From Psoroptes ovis (Eukaryota > Arthropoda > Arachnida > Sarcoptiformes > Psoroptidae): a stretch of 64,000 nt of DNA. A program made the position numbers and the translations under genes. The stretch is from assembly GCA_002943765.1 (NCBI GenBank), contig PQWQ01000022.1, positions 124,001 through 188,000 of the forward strand, in the 5' to 3' direction. Shown here one piece after another: positions 1 to 14,153 of the stretch; the first letter of the stretch is position 1, and each line of letters starts with the position of its first letter. Under the pieces are notes generated by a model. The model had not been told where the DNA came from, did no database searches, and saw only the letters and a list, made by a program, of their open reading frames with translations.

Positions 1-882
1 AAAATTCAAAATGGAATTTCCCATTGAAAATAATGATAATAATTCATATTTCATGAGTATCTTTGAATAAGACTTATAGAAATAAGCTTATTGATTATTA
101 TTATTATTTGTAAAAATCTCTCTCACTCAGCATTACACAACAGAATTAGGCTTAAGGATTGTTGCCTCTAGAGAAATGCTTTGAAATTTAAATTTTGGGT
201 TTTAAAATTGAAAATATTTATAAAAAATTAAAGGAAAAGAATTTCGAGCGAAATTCTGGAAATGACAGCAAATTTCCATTTATAGATACTCATGTGTAGC
301 ATGCATAGGAATAAGCAGGGAAAAAAATTCCAACCTACCGTTCCATTCTTCATGTTTCGATGGTTTGAAGCTGATGATGATGCATTTGTGATGCTGATTT
401 TGTTTTTGGCAAAATATATTGGATGATATATGTTGAATATATTTTTAAATCTTTATTCTCTGGTGTAATGTTTGTATATTCGTTGTTGTTCATTTTGAAA
501 TTGTTTTTGTTCAATGAATTTGGTTCAATGTTAGGGTTCAATTTTAAGCTGAAATCATATAAATGTTTCAGTTGAATGGAGATTTAAATTGAAAACTTTT
601 TAAAACATTTCACATTTTAAAAATAAATTCATTGGTTGTCAACACAATTTTAAAAATGATTCACTGGAAATAAACATTGTTTTTTCTTGGTGATTCTGAT
701 GATTATGACGATGGAATTGCTTGTCGAAGCCGTTTACCAATTAATTAGTGAATTTTTTCAATAATTTAGAGGATGTTGATGGATGGACACTGACACTTAA
801 TTAAAAATTAGCACAAACATATAAATCACTAAATGGCACACACACAAACACTGATAAATGATTAGAAGACACAGCACAATTA

Positions 883-1901
883 ATAAAACATCTTTAATGA
901 AATATGGAAAACTTGATGAATTCATAATTCACTAAAATATTCACAAATGGTTCAAAATTGAAGATTTCATTGTGAGAAATAAGAAATAGATGATATGTTA
1001 GATATGGATAATGATATTGCCAAAATTAAGTTATTGTTAATTTCTCAGCTTGGTCATTTTAGAAATTAAAATTGTTCAAACAATTAATATCAGCGTTATT
1101 CTGAGAAAAATATTCACAAACTTAAAAATGCATACATAACTAATTCAAAAAATTTAAACATGTTTGAGAGAAATTGATCAAGTATTTGGAACAAGATCGT
1201 ATTTTATCATTGAAAATCAATTAATTATTGGTCATTTTACTGATGAAATTTATTCAAAAAACAATCAAAAAATATTGATGGTAACAAGTCAGACATTCAC
1301 ATGAGCAGAGTGACAAACATAATGAAAATCGAAAATTTTAAAACCATCAAAATCACTGAGCTTAAATAGTGCTCGAATTGTTGTTTTTTGTTGTTTATAA
1401 AACATCTTTAATGAAATATGGAAAACTTGAGTTCATAATTCACTAAAATATTTACAAATGGTTCAAAATCGAAGATTTCACCGTGAGAAACAAGGTATAA
1501 TATATTAAATATGGATAATGGTATAAAGATGAATTAAATGATTGTTAATTGTTCTGTTTGGTCGGTTTAGAAATGTAAATTGTTCAAACAATTATTGTCA
1601 GGATTATTGCAAGAAAAATATTCATAAACTTAAATGCAGACATAACTGATTCAAAAAATTTAAACATGTTTAAGAGAAATTAATCAAATCTTTGTAACAA
1701 GATCGTATTTTATCATTGAAATTGAATTAATTATTGGTCATTTTACTGGTGAATTCAATTTAAAAACAATCAAAAAATATTGATGGTAAATTTTACAAGT
1801 CAGATATTCACATGAACAGAGTGACAAACATAATGAAAATCGAAAATTGTTAAACTAACAAAATCGCCAGGCTTAAATAGTGCTCGAATTGTTGTTTTTT
1901 T
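883..1901. repeat. Tandem duplication, two ~514-bp units
   Basis: Two head-to-tail copies are visible, unit 1 from about 883 to 1396 and unit 2 from about 1397 to 1901. Both begin ataaaacatctttaatg and both run through the same landmarks: aaacatgtttgagag / aaacatgtttaagag, then acaagatcgtattttatcat, then agtgacaaacataatgaaaa, ending near tgctcgaattgttgttttt. The copies differ by scattered substitutions and small indels, so the duplication is not very recent. No open frame of useful length runs through either unit. The left boundary is set by the first shared base and could shift by a few bases. Confidence 0.9.
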
Positions 1902-3602
1902 GAGATAAATCAGTAATTAGTCAGCAATTAATCACTGTAACTTTAACAGTTCAAAAACTACAAAACAATCAATGTTCAATTGATGTTTGATCAATGAATC
2001 AATGATGACATTTTGTGTTGAACATTTTAGAGATGCAAATTTTGACTCATAGCCACGTCATTTCACTTTAAACACTTTAAAACCATAGCGCCATTTTGAA
2101 AAAAATTATCAGTTTTTCATGTATGCTGACTAATAATTCAGTCATCAATACAATTCAATGATCAATTAGTGGATTAATTCTTTCTTCTTCAGACTTGATT
2201 AGAATTCGAATGTTTGTTGTCTTTTTCAAGTTCTCAGCTCAAATAGATCGCCATCTATTGACAGAGATTCAAAACAACAACATATCCACAGATGATACAA
2301 GATGGCAGCACCTAAAACAATAAAAGAAAAAAATTCGAAATTAAAAAGCGGGAAAAAATTTTCAATAAAAATCCAATCATACTGTTTTTTTTTGTTCCGC
2401 GAATATAGAATAAGCAGTCAAAAAGTGAAAAACGAATGACGTGTTAACTACTAACTGATAGAAAATGTCAAAATAATGGAATTTTGATCATATGTTTTGT
2501 TTGTTACGTATTTTCCAATTCAAAATTAAATGAATGTTTCACATTCGATGAATGTTTCAAAAATTGTCCAAAGAATATTCTGTCTGGTTGATGGAGTCGC
2601 AAAAGCTGCATCAATTCTCATGAGATCGCGTGCCAAATGCATCGTGTAACACTACCTACTGTAAAAGAAAATTGAATAGAAATGAATAATATGCCAGACA
2701 GCAAATAATAATCGGGTGAAACACATTATGAATGGGCCCAACCATTCGCAAAACATTAGAAAATTATCAATAATTTCAACTATATGTTTGATTTGATGTA
2801 AATCGTTTTGTGTTTGTTTATTTGTCAATAAATTGCCATATTGAATCATTGATTTTATTCAATAATAATAATTTATTTTTGTAAAGAAAAACGACATTAT
2901 TTATTATTATATGTTATGATGATGATGGGCGTGCATCATTGTGGCAAATAAACAAAGATTTCCCATTCATACACATTAATTTCAAATTTTCAATTTGAAA
3001 TTTTCATTTTCACGGAATCGAAACATTCCAATCTCACAATTTGAATCAAAATCAAAACATACAGCTGATCGTTTGACAATTATTCGGCAGTGTTAAGCTG
3101 TTCAATTCAAGCATTCGGTCTATTCTACATGCTGCATTGTTGTATTCGGAAGTTATTCGGGAAATATTTTTGTTGTTCAAAAATTATCAAATGGGTAAAA
3201 TCTTTAAATAATAATCAGCTCAAAGAGTTGTATGTTTGTTTTAACTGACTGATTCGATTCATTTCATTCCGATGCTTGCCATGATTCGTGCTTTATCAAG
3301 AAATCAATCTTAGAAATAATGAAAAAAAAAATTATTTTTCAAAAGATTGATTGATTTATATTCTCTTCATCAATGGGGTTGTTTGAATGTGCGCGGGAAG
3401 ATTTATTTCTGGGCAAATTCAAATATTTTTGTTAATCAAGTTTTTTCATTATTTTTCATCATTGATGAAAAAAGAAGAAATTTACCTTTTTTGTAAATGT
3501 CATTTTATTTTGAAAATTTATTCTGACATGTATTTGATTATGAAGACAGCCACCATTAATTATTAAGGATAAAATGATCAAGTAATAAGACAAACTTTGA
3601 TA

Positions 3603-3686
3603 TTGAGGTTGTCCGAAAAGTTCTGGCCGATTTTCATGAACAACTCTCGATTGATTAAACGAAATGAACTTTTCGGACACGCTAAT
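3603..3686 (+). mobile_element. Mariner-type MITE, subfamily A
   Basis: About 84 bp. Left terminus ttgaggttgtccgaaaagtt pairs with aacttttcggacacgctaa at the right end. The interior carries the subfamily A signature ggccgattttcatgaacaac followed by gattgattaaacg. No coding capacity. Confidence 0.85.
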
Positions 3687-5169
3687 ACTAAATTTCTGTG
3701 CAAGGTTATTTGACATGTAAGAAAATAGTAAATTATCAATGGAATTTTGATTGAATAATCGCGAAGAACAACGACCCATACAACAAAATATCAATTTTAT
3801 TACATTTCACAAAATATATTTATCGGCTACTTTGTATCACTAAATAAACAAATGATTATATATAAATATGCTCAACACATTTAATTCAATCATTCTATAT
3901 GTATGTAAGTTTTACTTTATTATTTTTGCGGCAAATTCTTCTTCTTCTAAAAACAAAACTCATATCAAATTAGTATATGTCAATACCTTCAAATAAATCA
4001 ATCGGAAATATGTTTAATTGTTGTATCAATCAATTGATACTTGTGATCAACAAAATATAAATTGTCAATACAATAAACTTTTTGATTGCTCACTTTACTC
4101 ACTCAAAGCAATCGATCAATCAAATCAAATCATTTGATATTTTGCCGATTTTTAGGATAATAATAAAAACTAATCGGAAATATTTTTTCAGTAAACATTT
4201 TCAAATATTTTTTTCCAAGGGACTGGTTCAGTAAATATTTTCTAAATATATACGCAACGTATAAGCACGTGACATTATTTCGGGTTGTTGGGATTTATTG
4301 GCTGAAATCAAGGCGGAAATTGAATTTAAGGTTCATATTTGGATTATAACAATGATTGAATGAATGAAATGAAATGAAACAAAATAAAAAAAACTAATTT
4401 AAAACCTTATAGAAGCAATGTGTCAAGCATTGTTTTATTGTAAATGATTATTATGACTGTTATGACTATTTGATGATGACCCATTGCATTGCATTGGGAG
4501 AATTCCCATGTGCAATTCTCATTTTGATGTATTTAGATTCAAAAATATATTTGGATAGGTGATTTTTAGCTGAATTTTAGCAAAAATTCTAGCTGTCTAA
4601 TAATTTCAAAGCCAAAATGATGAAACTAAGAAATAATCCAAGTCTATCCATGATGGAATGGTTCAAAAAAAAACAATTTGGAATTAAGAGAACTTTACTC
4701 TCCGAATTTGTACATGCTTCCTATGGCACGTAAATTGAATGATGCATTTGATGCATTCTTTTTTGGCTCGAAATAAGATTATCATTATGACAATGACTAG
4801 CAGCAATCAGCAAGCGACTGAATTCAAATCATTTATACATTAATACAAGAAGAATGAAAGGTTCGTTTAAGATCCGGATTTATATGACCTTAAATGAATT
4901 TTTTCATTTTGTTTTTGTTTTAGTCGGGAAAATTATGTTATGTGTTTGTTAATATTTATGATTATTATTATTTGCAAAGTATTAAAGACTTATAAAAAGC
5001 TCTCTACATAAGGCTTATGGGCTGTTAATGACACTATGCTATTTGCAACAGCAGCATTCACAACAAAAACAAATAGAACAAATGAATAAGAACAAAAAAA
5101 CAATAAGTTTTCATAAAATAAATATCCAAGTTTACTGATGAAAAATGATGACTGATTATATAAAAAATA

Positions 5170-5248
5170 TTAGAATGTCCGAAAAGTTCATTCGGCTTAA
5201 TCAATAGAGTTGTTCATGAAAATCAGCCTTAACTTTCCGGACAGCCTT
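5170..5248 (-). mobile_element. Mariner-type MITE, subfamily A, reverse
   Basis: Starts ttagaatgtccgaaaagttc and ends aactttccggacagcctta. The interior reads ttcggcttaatcaatagagt then tgttcatgaaaatcagcc, the reverse complement of the subfamily A interior. Confidence 0.85.
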
Positions 5249-7110
5249 ATAAAATTTTCCATCATTGAAACATATTGTTCGTTTCATTTACTTGGCTTTT
5301 CATACACAGAGATATTACCAAATAATAAAAATTATAATCAATCAACTCTAAAAAATGAAAACATTTGTTTTCAATGCATTAAATCACAGTGAAGAAAATA
5401 TGAAACTCAATTCACTCAATTTTCACTCTATGATAAAACACGCACACCTAAATTTGGAATATTAAAATGAAATCATTAATTAGAATTCAAAAAATAAGAT
5501 CATTATCATGATTAACAGGACCCTACATGTGGTCAATTGATTGTTGAAACAATATTTATTTGATCAATCACAACAACAAAATGCACATTGCATGTTTATC
5601 AACAATTGATCAAAAATTCAACCTACAATTTCAATCTACAAAAGTATATGAAATATCGGAAAATTTCAAAAAATTAATATCAACAAAAACAACAGAAAAA
5701 TGAATCAAATTCATAATTTAAATTTGATTTTTTGATTCAATGATCAATTCAAAATATATTCACAAAAAGCAAAATTGTCAATAATAAATTAAACATGATC
5801 AAATTTGAATTTTAATATTTTTTGGTTCAAATTCATTCGAAATATATGTTTGGTTTATTCTATCAAAAACAAAATTTGAAAACACATCACATGATACATC
5901 AAAGCAAGAGCAAGAAAAATTAAAATTCAAAATTTGGAAATTTCGGATTCATTCATTTATTTGGAATCAAACTGAAGTCCTGGCAAGTCCTCACCAAAAA
6001 AATGGTGTTTAATTGCAAAAAGAAATAAACATACCAAAATAAAAACGAAAAAAAAGAAAATTAAAATTTCAAATTTCAAAGAAATTAAATAAATAAAAAA
6101 TGAATAAATGAAGGGAAAAATTTACCTTTCAATGAAGAAAGAGAGAAACTAAAAATGAAATTCTCAAAAGAATCCAAAAAACATTCATAAGAATTTCAAG
6201 GAAATTTCAAGGAAATTCCAGGAATTATCAAAAAAATAATAAAAAAAAAAAATAGAAAGTTGAATTTTTCAAAGAATTTTTTTCTTTGAAAAAAAAACTG
6301 GAATCCTTAAAAGAATCTGAATCTATAATACAAAAAGGAAGAGAATTGCTTTTATCCTTTCATATTTTTTTTCAATTATTATTTCTCAAAAAGCAGAATT
6401 TATATGTGGAAAAATAAGGAAAAATATGAAAGGAAATCACATTCCTAATCATCATTATTATTTTGAGGTATTGTTTTTGAATTTTTTTGCTTTGAATTTC
6501 ATTCAATTGAATTGAATTTGAATTGAATGAAGAGGAATTGAATTTTTTCTTCAATTTAAAATTCAACTTTTAATAATTTTCCATTCAAATATTCAATAAC
6601 GATTGCTTGTTATTTTCAAATGGCTTATAGTTGTATTGTGTGGGCGCCATTTGGCCCTTTCAAAGCATTTCAAAAATTCTTTTGTAATTATTGTGTTATA
6701 TTCGACTGAATGTCGAAAAAAAATATGTTTTTACAGATTATTTTGGATCATTCAAAAAACGGTATTTTTTCAGTCGATTCGCTACTAGAACTTAACAATA
6801 TTCGATCATCCACAATGCATCGCATCGACGGATGGAAATATGTGGCCTGGTAGCAATCATAGAGGCGCATTCATATTTCCAATGAATGGATATTGCTACT
6901 TTACCCGAAAAAAACCATTTTTTGAATAATCAAAAAAATTTCAAATTTTTTCATTTTTTAATAGAAAATTTTATATGCTTCAATTGTTTCGTCGGTTGGT
7001 CGGATGCCACACACACATACACAATGAAGAATTATCATTCTCAACAACGAAAAAAAAAAATACATTCAAATTGATAAGAATCAAACTAAAAAATGAAAAA
7101 AATTTCAATA

Positions 7111-7190
7111 TCAGATTGTCCGGAAAGTGCTGGCCGATTTTCATGAACAACTCTTCAAATTAAGCAGAATGAACTTTTAGGACAATCTGA
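7111..7190 (+). mobile_element. Mariner-type MITE, subfamily A, diverged
   Basis: Starts tcagattgtccggaaagtgc and ends gaacttttaggacaatctga. The terminal tcaga/tctga pair is intact, and the interior has ggccgattttcatgaacaac with a degraded centre. Flanked by ta on the left. Confidence 0.8.
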
Positions 7191-10100
7191 ACTTTCTATT
7201 ATTATTTGACATATTTTATTTTTATTTATTTTTATTCAACAACGATACACGGTTGCATGAATTCACAAGTTCTATATGCATATGTTTATTGTGATTATTA
7301 TTGTTGATAATAAGCATCGCTAAACAAAATTTTTTATTAGTCAAAGCAATGATTCGAGAGCAATTATCAAATGTCATTCATAATCCATGGAATTTTCGTT
7401 ATATTTAATTGCATTTGATGGTGTGTTTTGCTAGAAAACATAATTATTCGAAATAGTTACAATTGAAATGATGCTTGAGTACATATTATATTCAGTTACG
7501 ATGCACGTGTTTTTTATCATAAAAATTTTATGCGAATTTTTATATTAACTCTAAATTGAACTCACTCACTCTGAAATCATTATTGTTATTAGTGGATTTC
7601 ATATTAGGCTTTTTCATGTGAGAAAAAAACATTTTGTATGTAAAATGTATGTAGTTACATTGTCTACAGATAATAATAATCGAACTGAATATTTGTTCAC
7701 CGTCATATGATGAATGGGTCTGATCCATTCGGATGAATGAATGAATCAGGAGGAAATTCGATTGATTAGTATGAAACCATCATAAAACAACAACAACACT
7801 CCGTTCGATAATCCACGCTCATTTCCACTCGCAAAATACATCAATTTTTCAAAATTGATAATTTCGCAAATCAAAAATTCAATTCAGATTTTTGGAGGGC
7901 CCATTTGAATCAAGAAATCGCTTCGAAATTCTCGCTTATCTTAGATGTATTCTTTAAATCAAAACATTTTCTCCAAAAACTGTTTTGATTTAAAATGAAA
8001 AAGTGGTGAAAAACAAACATTTTTACTGGTGGTTTATCGATATATTACAGTTACACCCACCACTAAACTCACATTTCAAATGAGTCATCATCTTAATATA
8101 TTTGGTTATTATAGCTTACATTACATTATAATTCAATTCAACCACAAACAATTTATTATTACAATTTTTCATTATTTAGTCACCTCTAAATGAAATAAGA
8201 ATAAAAATTCATTAATGAAATACTTTTCTTCCACATTGATTTGCTCTGATATTTGCACAGACAATCTCAATATTTCACTTTGAATCAATTCCCACCAACG
8301 GCGAACATTGAATATTTATTTATTTCAATTTATTTATACGGAATGCACACTCACACTTTTGACCAATGTCCAAAGAATTTTGACACAATTTCGCTTATTT
8401 ATTTATTTAAAATTGGTTTCATTATTACTATTCGTTGTGCATACACAAACACATATACATTAGAAGCCTCTGTTGAGGCATAAATGATTCGAACACTCAC
8501 TTACAAACAAATAGAATTGTAAAATGAATCAAAATACAAACCAAATACAAGCAACCAATGGTAGGAATTCAATTCATTTTTAGAAATAAAATAAAGCAAA
8601 TAAGATGCATAATTTATTTGATTTCTAGAAATTCTACATCTGAGAATCATTATTTTCTTTTTGATGTGAAATTTCAAATTCTGTTTCGAATAAATGAATA
8701 TATTCTCTCATATGTTTCAATGGTTTTTTTTCATTTTATCGCTGGAAAAAATGTTATTCGAAATACACTAAAAAGCAAACATCATCAAATATTTAAAAAT
8801 AGCTTGCGATAGATCTTTTGGATTTTCATATGAATTCTCTTTTATTCCAATGTATATTCGGGGTATAACAACTGAATAAATCAAAATCGTTAACAAAAAC
8901 TGAATGAATGAATGAATGAAAACAAACAACAATGTTACCGTTTGTTTATCGAACAAGCAGCAATCAATACGAAAACCCATACAAATGCAAAGCATAACCT
9001 CATCGAATACTAATAATAACAATAAGGTTTGAAATAGTCCACCAGTTCAGTGTTAATGTAATTTGTTATTATCATTATTATTTCAAGTGTTTTTAATAAT
9101 ATCAAACCTGAAATTGAAACCTTTAGAATTGGAAGTACATTAAATTATTATTATTTTCTCGTTGAAACCAAAACCATTTCCGTCCGTATGATTATTTATT
9201 CATGATTACTTTCAATGCTATTCTATTGCTAAGAATCTGATCTGCACGAATCGAATCGAAATCTAGAAAAATGATTCTAATCGAAAAGCAAATAAAATCA
9301 CAAACAATTGAACAGTTGAACACAAGGAAAATGTGCTCAGGTTTTCCCGTCATTTCATTTCGGTTCATTCGAGGACATTGCACACACATATTTAATTGCA
9401 TTTTGATGTTTGGATTTTTTTTTATGTGATTCTGGAGGATACATTATTCTACACATAGAAATATATACTACCGAAATTCGACACGTGATTTACATGAATG
9501 AATGTCAATCGCTTGTTGTTTGTTGGTTGTTTGAATATCATTGATCGATTACAGGCAAGCAAACAAGCAATCATATTTGCCTGTGAGATCAATTATTTTT
9601 CACGAATAAAAATCGATGATGTTCAAACAATTCGAACAAATGTAAAGTGATGCTAAAACAATTCGAATCATTTTCATATCGATTACGATTAAGGCATGCA
9701 TTTTACTACCTCAAATTCAAGACATATTCAATGAATTTCTATCATGTTAATCGTTGAATATCTAAAACAAAAAACAATCAGACAAATTGTTTTTCAATCA
9801 TTGTTTATTTGTTATCATTGTGAATACAGAAACAGATACAAACAAATGCAAATTAGAATCGAAATACTCATACAAATTGCTAGATCAGTCAATTGATTGA
9901 GATAATATTTGTGTAAATGCAAATCAATGTTTCAATGAAATTGGTTATTCAATTCACAAATATTTCGCTGCCCGAAAATTTCGATGGAATTCAGATTGAA
10001 TTGTCAAATTTCACAATTGAAAACTTTGAATTAAATTGAATTTGAATTTGGAAATTTTTTCAATTTTCAATAATGCCACACACACACACATCGATATTCA

Positions 10101-12121
10101 AACCATTATCATCTAACAGAGAACAATTGGAGCAATTCCCACCGTTCATATTGTGTGTGCGAATGATTATCATTATTTCTACATTTTGAAATGGATTTAA
10201 ACAATCCAAATACTTGGGACCAGATTTTTTTTTTGCTCTCTCAGTGTTCATGGATCAAGTTACAGCTACAAATACATGTCAATAATATGAAAATCACATC
10301 ATTCCCTACATTTTGAATTGAAATATGGAAATAAATTTTTGGATTATATAATCATAACAATTATATTTGATTGAATTGGTTCTCATGGATATGTTTCAAT
10401 TCAAATTCAACAACATTTTTCAAATATTTATTTATCAATTCATTCATACGAAAATAATAATTGATTTGTGATCGATTGTCAATTTTGAATGGAAAAAAAC
10501 TGTCATTATCCTTCAAAAAATAAAAATATTGTAACTTGGTTCAATTGTGAAATATATCTTGTTGATTTGACTACCATATTTCAATGTTGGATATATCAAA
10601 AGAAATGATATCATCGATTATAATAAAAGAATATGATAAAATTTTTATTTGCAAATCGATCTCTGATCGATCTCGTGGTATATATCTCTCAGTTTCTTCT
10701 CTTGGTAATATTCAAACATAAATTTGATAATTTTTTTCATCATTTAAATTCATTGAATAAGAGATATTCTGCACATGCATACGATGATATCTCTTTACTG
10801 ATTTTGAGAGAGTATCCGTAATAATAGTATACGAATGGTAGAAGCAACCAAGATTGATATATATACAGCCAAATGGATGCTGCAAATTTGTGAATGACTG
10901 AATGAAACAGAAAATCAGTAAATATTAATGTTATAACACATGTGCGTGTGTGTTGGTTGCTTGCTTGCTAGCTTTACTTGTCTCATTTGATGTTTGGCCA
11001 TCCATACAACGATTGGCAAAATTATATTAACAAAAAAACATTTTTTTGAATATTTTTTGAGAGTGTTTGTATTTTAATGGCCATTATTTCTTATTCTTAT
11101 TATTTTAAAATTGTAAATTGTATTTATTTTGATTTCTTTGTTTTTTCTTTAAAATTTTTTCATTTTCTCGAAAATTTTGAAATGTATTTGACAGCAACAA
11201 ACACATCTAAGAATTCACAGAAGAATAAACAAGCCTCATATAATTCAATTTGATTCAAGTTAAAACTGAAAAAGAAATTCAACTTGTCAACTTGTTGTTG
11301 TTGAATGAATGAATGAATGAATTTAATTATGATAAACAAATCAACTTTTCTCGACAAAATAAGCCCACAAACATCTGAATAATGAATAAATCTGAAAGAT
11401 CTTAACGGTGTTGTGACAATGTATTGATATATGTGTGTGTGTATTTAATAGAAATGAAATAAACAGAAAACAATCAAAGTTCATTATGTTCTCATCGATT
11501 GAGGATTGATTCTGAGACTTTTTGATTGATTGGGTATGAAACTATTCGGAAAGATTTGGTGTATTTGTGTTAATTTCTCGTCTCAAATCAATGTACTATA
11601 ACGATACTTGTGTCAAATTATTCAAGTTTTAAATGAATAAAGTGGTAATGAGAGAAAATTTTTCATCATATTTTCTCATTTGACACTTTAACTTATGAAT
11701 TTATTAAGTAACAAATCTTTTCAGTGATGAGTATGAGAAAATCTGTGCATTTCATATTTAATTAATTTAAAATATATGAACTCAAATATATTCAATCAAA
11801 GTGTTTAGTTGCAAACACCTTTTGAACACATTTTCAAATTATCAAAGTTTTATCGAATGAAATATGAAATATATAAAATTACATCAATCAAACTCTTAAA
11901 GAAATTTAAATCATCGAAAAAAGATTTTCGTCTTTTAATTGAATGTAGTGATCATTCTATTTAATTAATATTTGCTTTCATTCATTCAATCTGTTAATGG
12001 CCATTACACTCCTAAGGATTTCTTCACTTGCAAATTGAATTGAATTTCTTTATATCTTCGATACATATCGGTATGTATTTATGACAATTTTATTTCAATT
12101 ATGAATGACATTTTCAAGTGA

Positions 12122-12204
12122 TTAGCTTGGCCGAAAAGTTCATTCCGCTTCATCACGATAGAGTCGTTCATGAAAATCGGCTAGAACTTTGCGGACTACC
12201 GAAA
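12122..12204 (-). mobile_element. Mariner-type MITE, subfamily A, reverse
   Basis: Starts ttagcttggccgaaaagttc. The interior is cattccgcttcatcacgata then gagtcgttcatgaaaatcgg, and the right arm aactttgcggactacc is diverged. Recognisable from the reverse subfamily A interior. Confidence 0.75.
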
Positions 12205-12843
12205 TATGAACCAACTAGTGTTTTAATAAATAATTTAATCAAACATTTTCATTGATTAAAACAAAACTGATTGAAATTTATATTTAGCTGTCATTCGGTT
12301 GTATTTAATCGGAACAAAAAATTTTCATTAAATTTTACATACAGAGCACACAATTCTACAGTCTAATTCTTGCTCGAATAAAAAAATAAAAATGATCAAA
12401 AGTTTGCATCGATACTTGAATGCTGCATATTAACCTCCTGCTGATTAAGGCTAATACAGGCAATTCAAAACAGTTTTACTTCCGATCATCATTCACATAT
12501 CAAATGTCTCAAACTTTACATTATTAAAAAAATTAATTAAAAAATGCCATAACAGAAAAAAATGAAAATAATTAGCTATCAAAAATTTAATTGGCCATAT
12601 ATTGCACATACATACACATATGCACATTTATTCAATTATTAAAAGTATGTATGTATTCACATATATATTGAATGCTTGTCATTTTATGTTTGCAGAAGGC
12701 ACAGAATAATAATAATCATTTCACCATTTTCTCTCATGTCTTTTGGTATTTTTTTAATGACAGTTTTCATTTTGAAAATCAGAAATATTTCACCACGAAG
12801 CATCATCTGATACAGTTTATTTGAAATTTAGTTTATTTAAATA

Positions 12844-12923
12844 TTAAATTGTCCGAAAGGTTCTGGTCGATTTTCATGCACAACTCTATTGATTAAGCCG
12901 AATGAACTTTTCGAACAATCTAA
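12844..12923 (+). mobile_element. Mariner-type MITE, subfamily A
   Basis: Exactly 80 bp from ttaaattgtccgaaaggttc to gaacttttcgaacaatctaa, flanked by ta on both sides. The interior has gattttcatgcacaactcta then ttgattaagccgaatgaact. Confidence 0.88.
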
Positions 12924-13305
12924 TATATTCATTTGCCATAAATAACGGCAGCAACAGCAGCAGTAATGCAAAGAATGCATCTAAGCATCCGTTCTAATGC
13001 TGCAAAAAAAAAATTATCTGGTCCGGAACACGAGTATTTTTTTCAGAGCATTGAAATCACATTTTTTTGAATTTTTGCTTCAATGTAATTAAAACAAAAC
13101 TCTGCGCTCTCTATCAAACATCTATTTATAATAATGAATGAATGATTGATTATTCATTAAAATATTTTTTTTCTTCCGAAACAAAATGCCAACATGTATG
13201 GCGCCAATAAGCTGATTATATTGGAAAAATATGTTACATTCTTTTGTATTTTTAATTGCAAATATCGGTTTTTCTCTCTTCCATTTCATTTTGCATATTA
13301 TTTTA

Positions 13306-13385
13306 TTAGGCTGTCCGAAAAGTTTTTGCCGATTATATCGTGGGAAATGATGAGAAAATCGGCTAGAACTTTTCGGACAGCCTAA
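13306..13385 (+). mobile_element. Mariner-type MITE, subfamily B, near-palindrome
   Basis: Exactly 80 bp, flanked by ta on both sides. The left arm ttaggctgtccgaaaagtt is a perfect inverse of the right arm aacttttcggacagcctaa. The subfamily B interior carries gccgattatatcgtgggaaa and then an inner aatcggc that pairs with gccgatt. The best preserved copy in the window; its transcript could fold into one long hairpin. Confidence 0.92.
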
Positions 13386-14137
13386 TATTAAACACACAAA
13401 TATCTGAATACTCAAACAAAATAATACAGCCAACCACCATGACAACCAAAAATATTTGCACTATTTACATTTATATTTGCAACTGTCAAATCGAGTCTTT
13501 CAACCAGCAAACACACAGAGAAGGAATAAAAAATCTAAATTTTCAACATCATTTTCAATGCATTCATATGTGTTTGCTGCTGTGTACATTATTTTCAATT
13601 GTGAAATGTGCTCGACCGGGACACACAATCATTCATCCATCCGTCCAATTAAAAGGTAGAAAACCATTCTTTCAAAAACTGGCTACGACATAACAACATT
13701 TCATTGACTGACAATTGTAATATGGTTTTTTTTTGTTTTTAGGACTTTTCGTTTTGTTTGGTCGTTAAGTCGCTTTTGCATTGTATTATTATTCTCGGTT
13801 AAAATTGCATGTTTCCATGCTAGAGACTTAGGCATTATTCGATCATTTCGATGCAATGCGCAATCATTCATCATCATACACACATAAATATGAATTCGTC
13901 AATTTGTAATTTTGGATCAGAGAAATTCAAATTGTTTGTGTTATTAAAATTCAAATTTTTGCAGATAAATATGGAAATCGTTATGTATATGCTTGTGTTG
14001 TTGGATTTAGAGATTTAAATAAATAAATAAATAATGATTGGAGCATATTTTTACTTTGGTTGCTTGGCTAGAATTTTTCAATATTTAAACATATATTTTT
14101 CGAATCATATGTTTTTCAAAAATGATTTTCTTAGGGC

Positions 14138-14153
14138 AGAGAGAGAGAGAGAG
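14138..14153. repeat. GA microsatellite
   Basis: A short run of ga dinucleotides (about seven units) between aggg and tagggact. Simple-sequence repeat with no gene context. Confidence 0.8.

Noticed and set aside
7540..10251. Several 60-85 codon frames in the left gene-free region
   Set aside because: Composition is that of translated AT-rich noncoding DNA (Ile, Phe, Asn, Tyr, Lys) with no motifs or splice partners.
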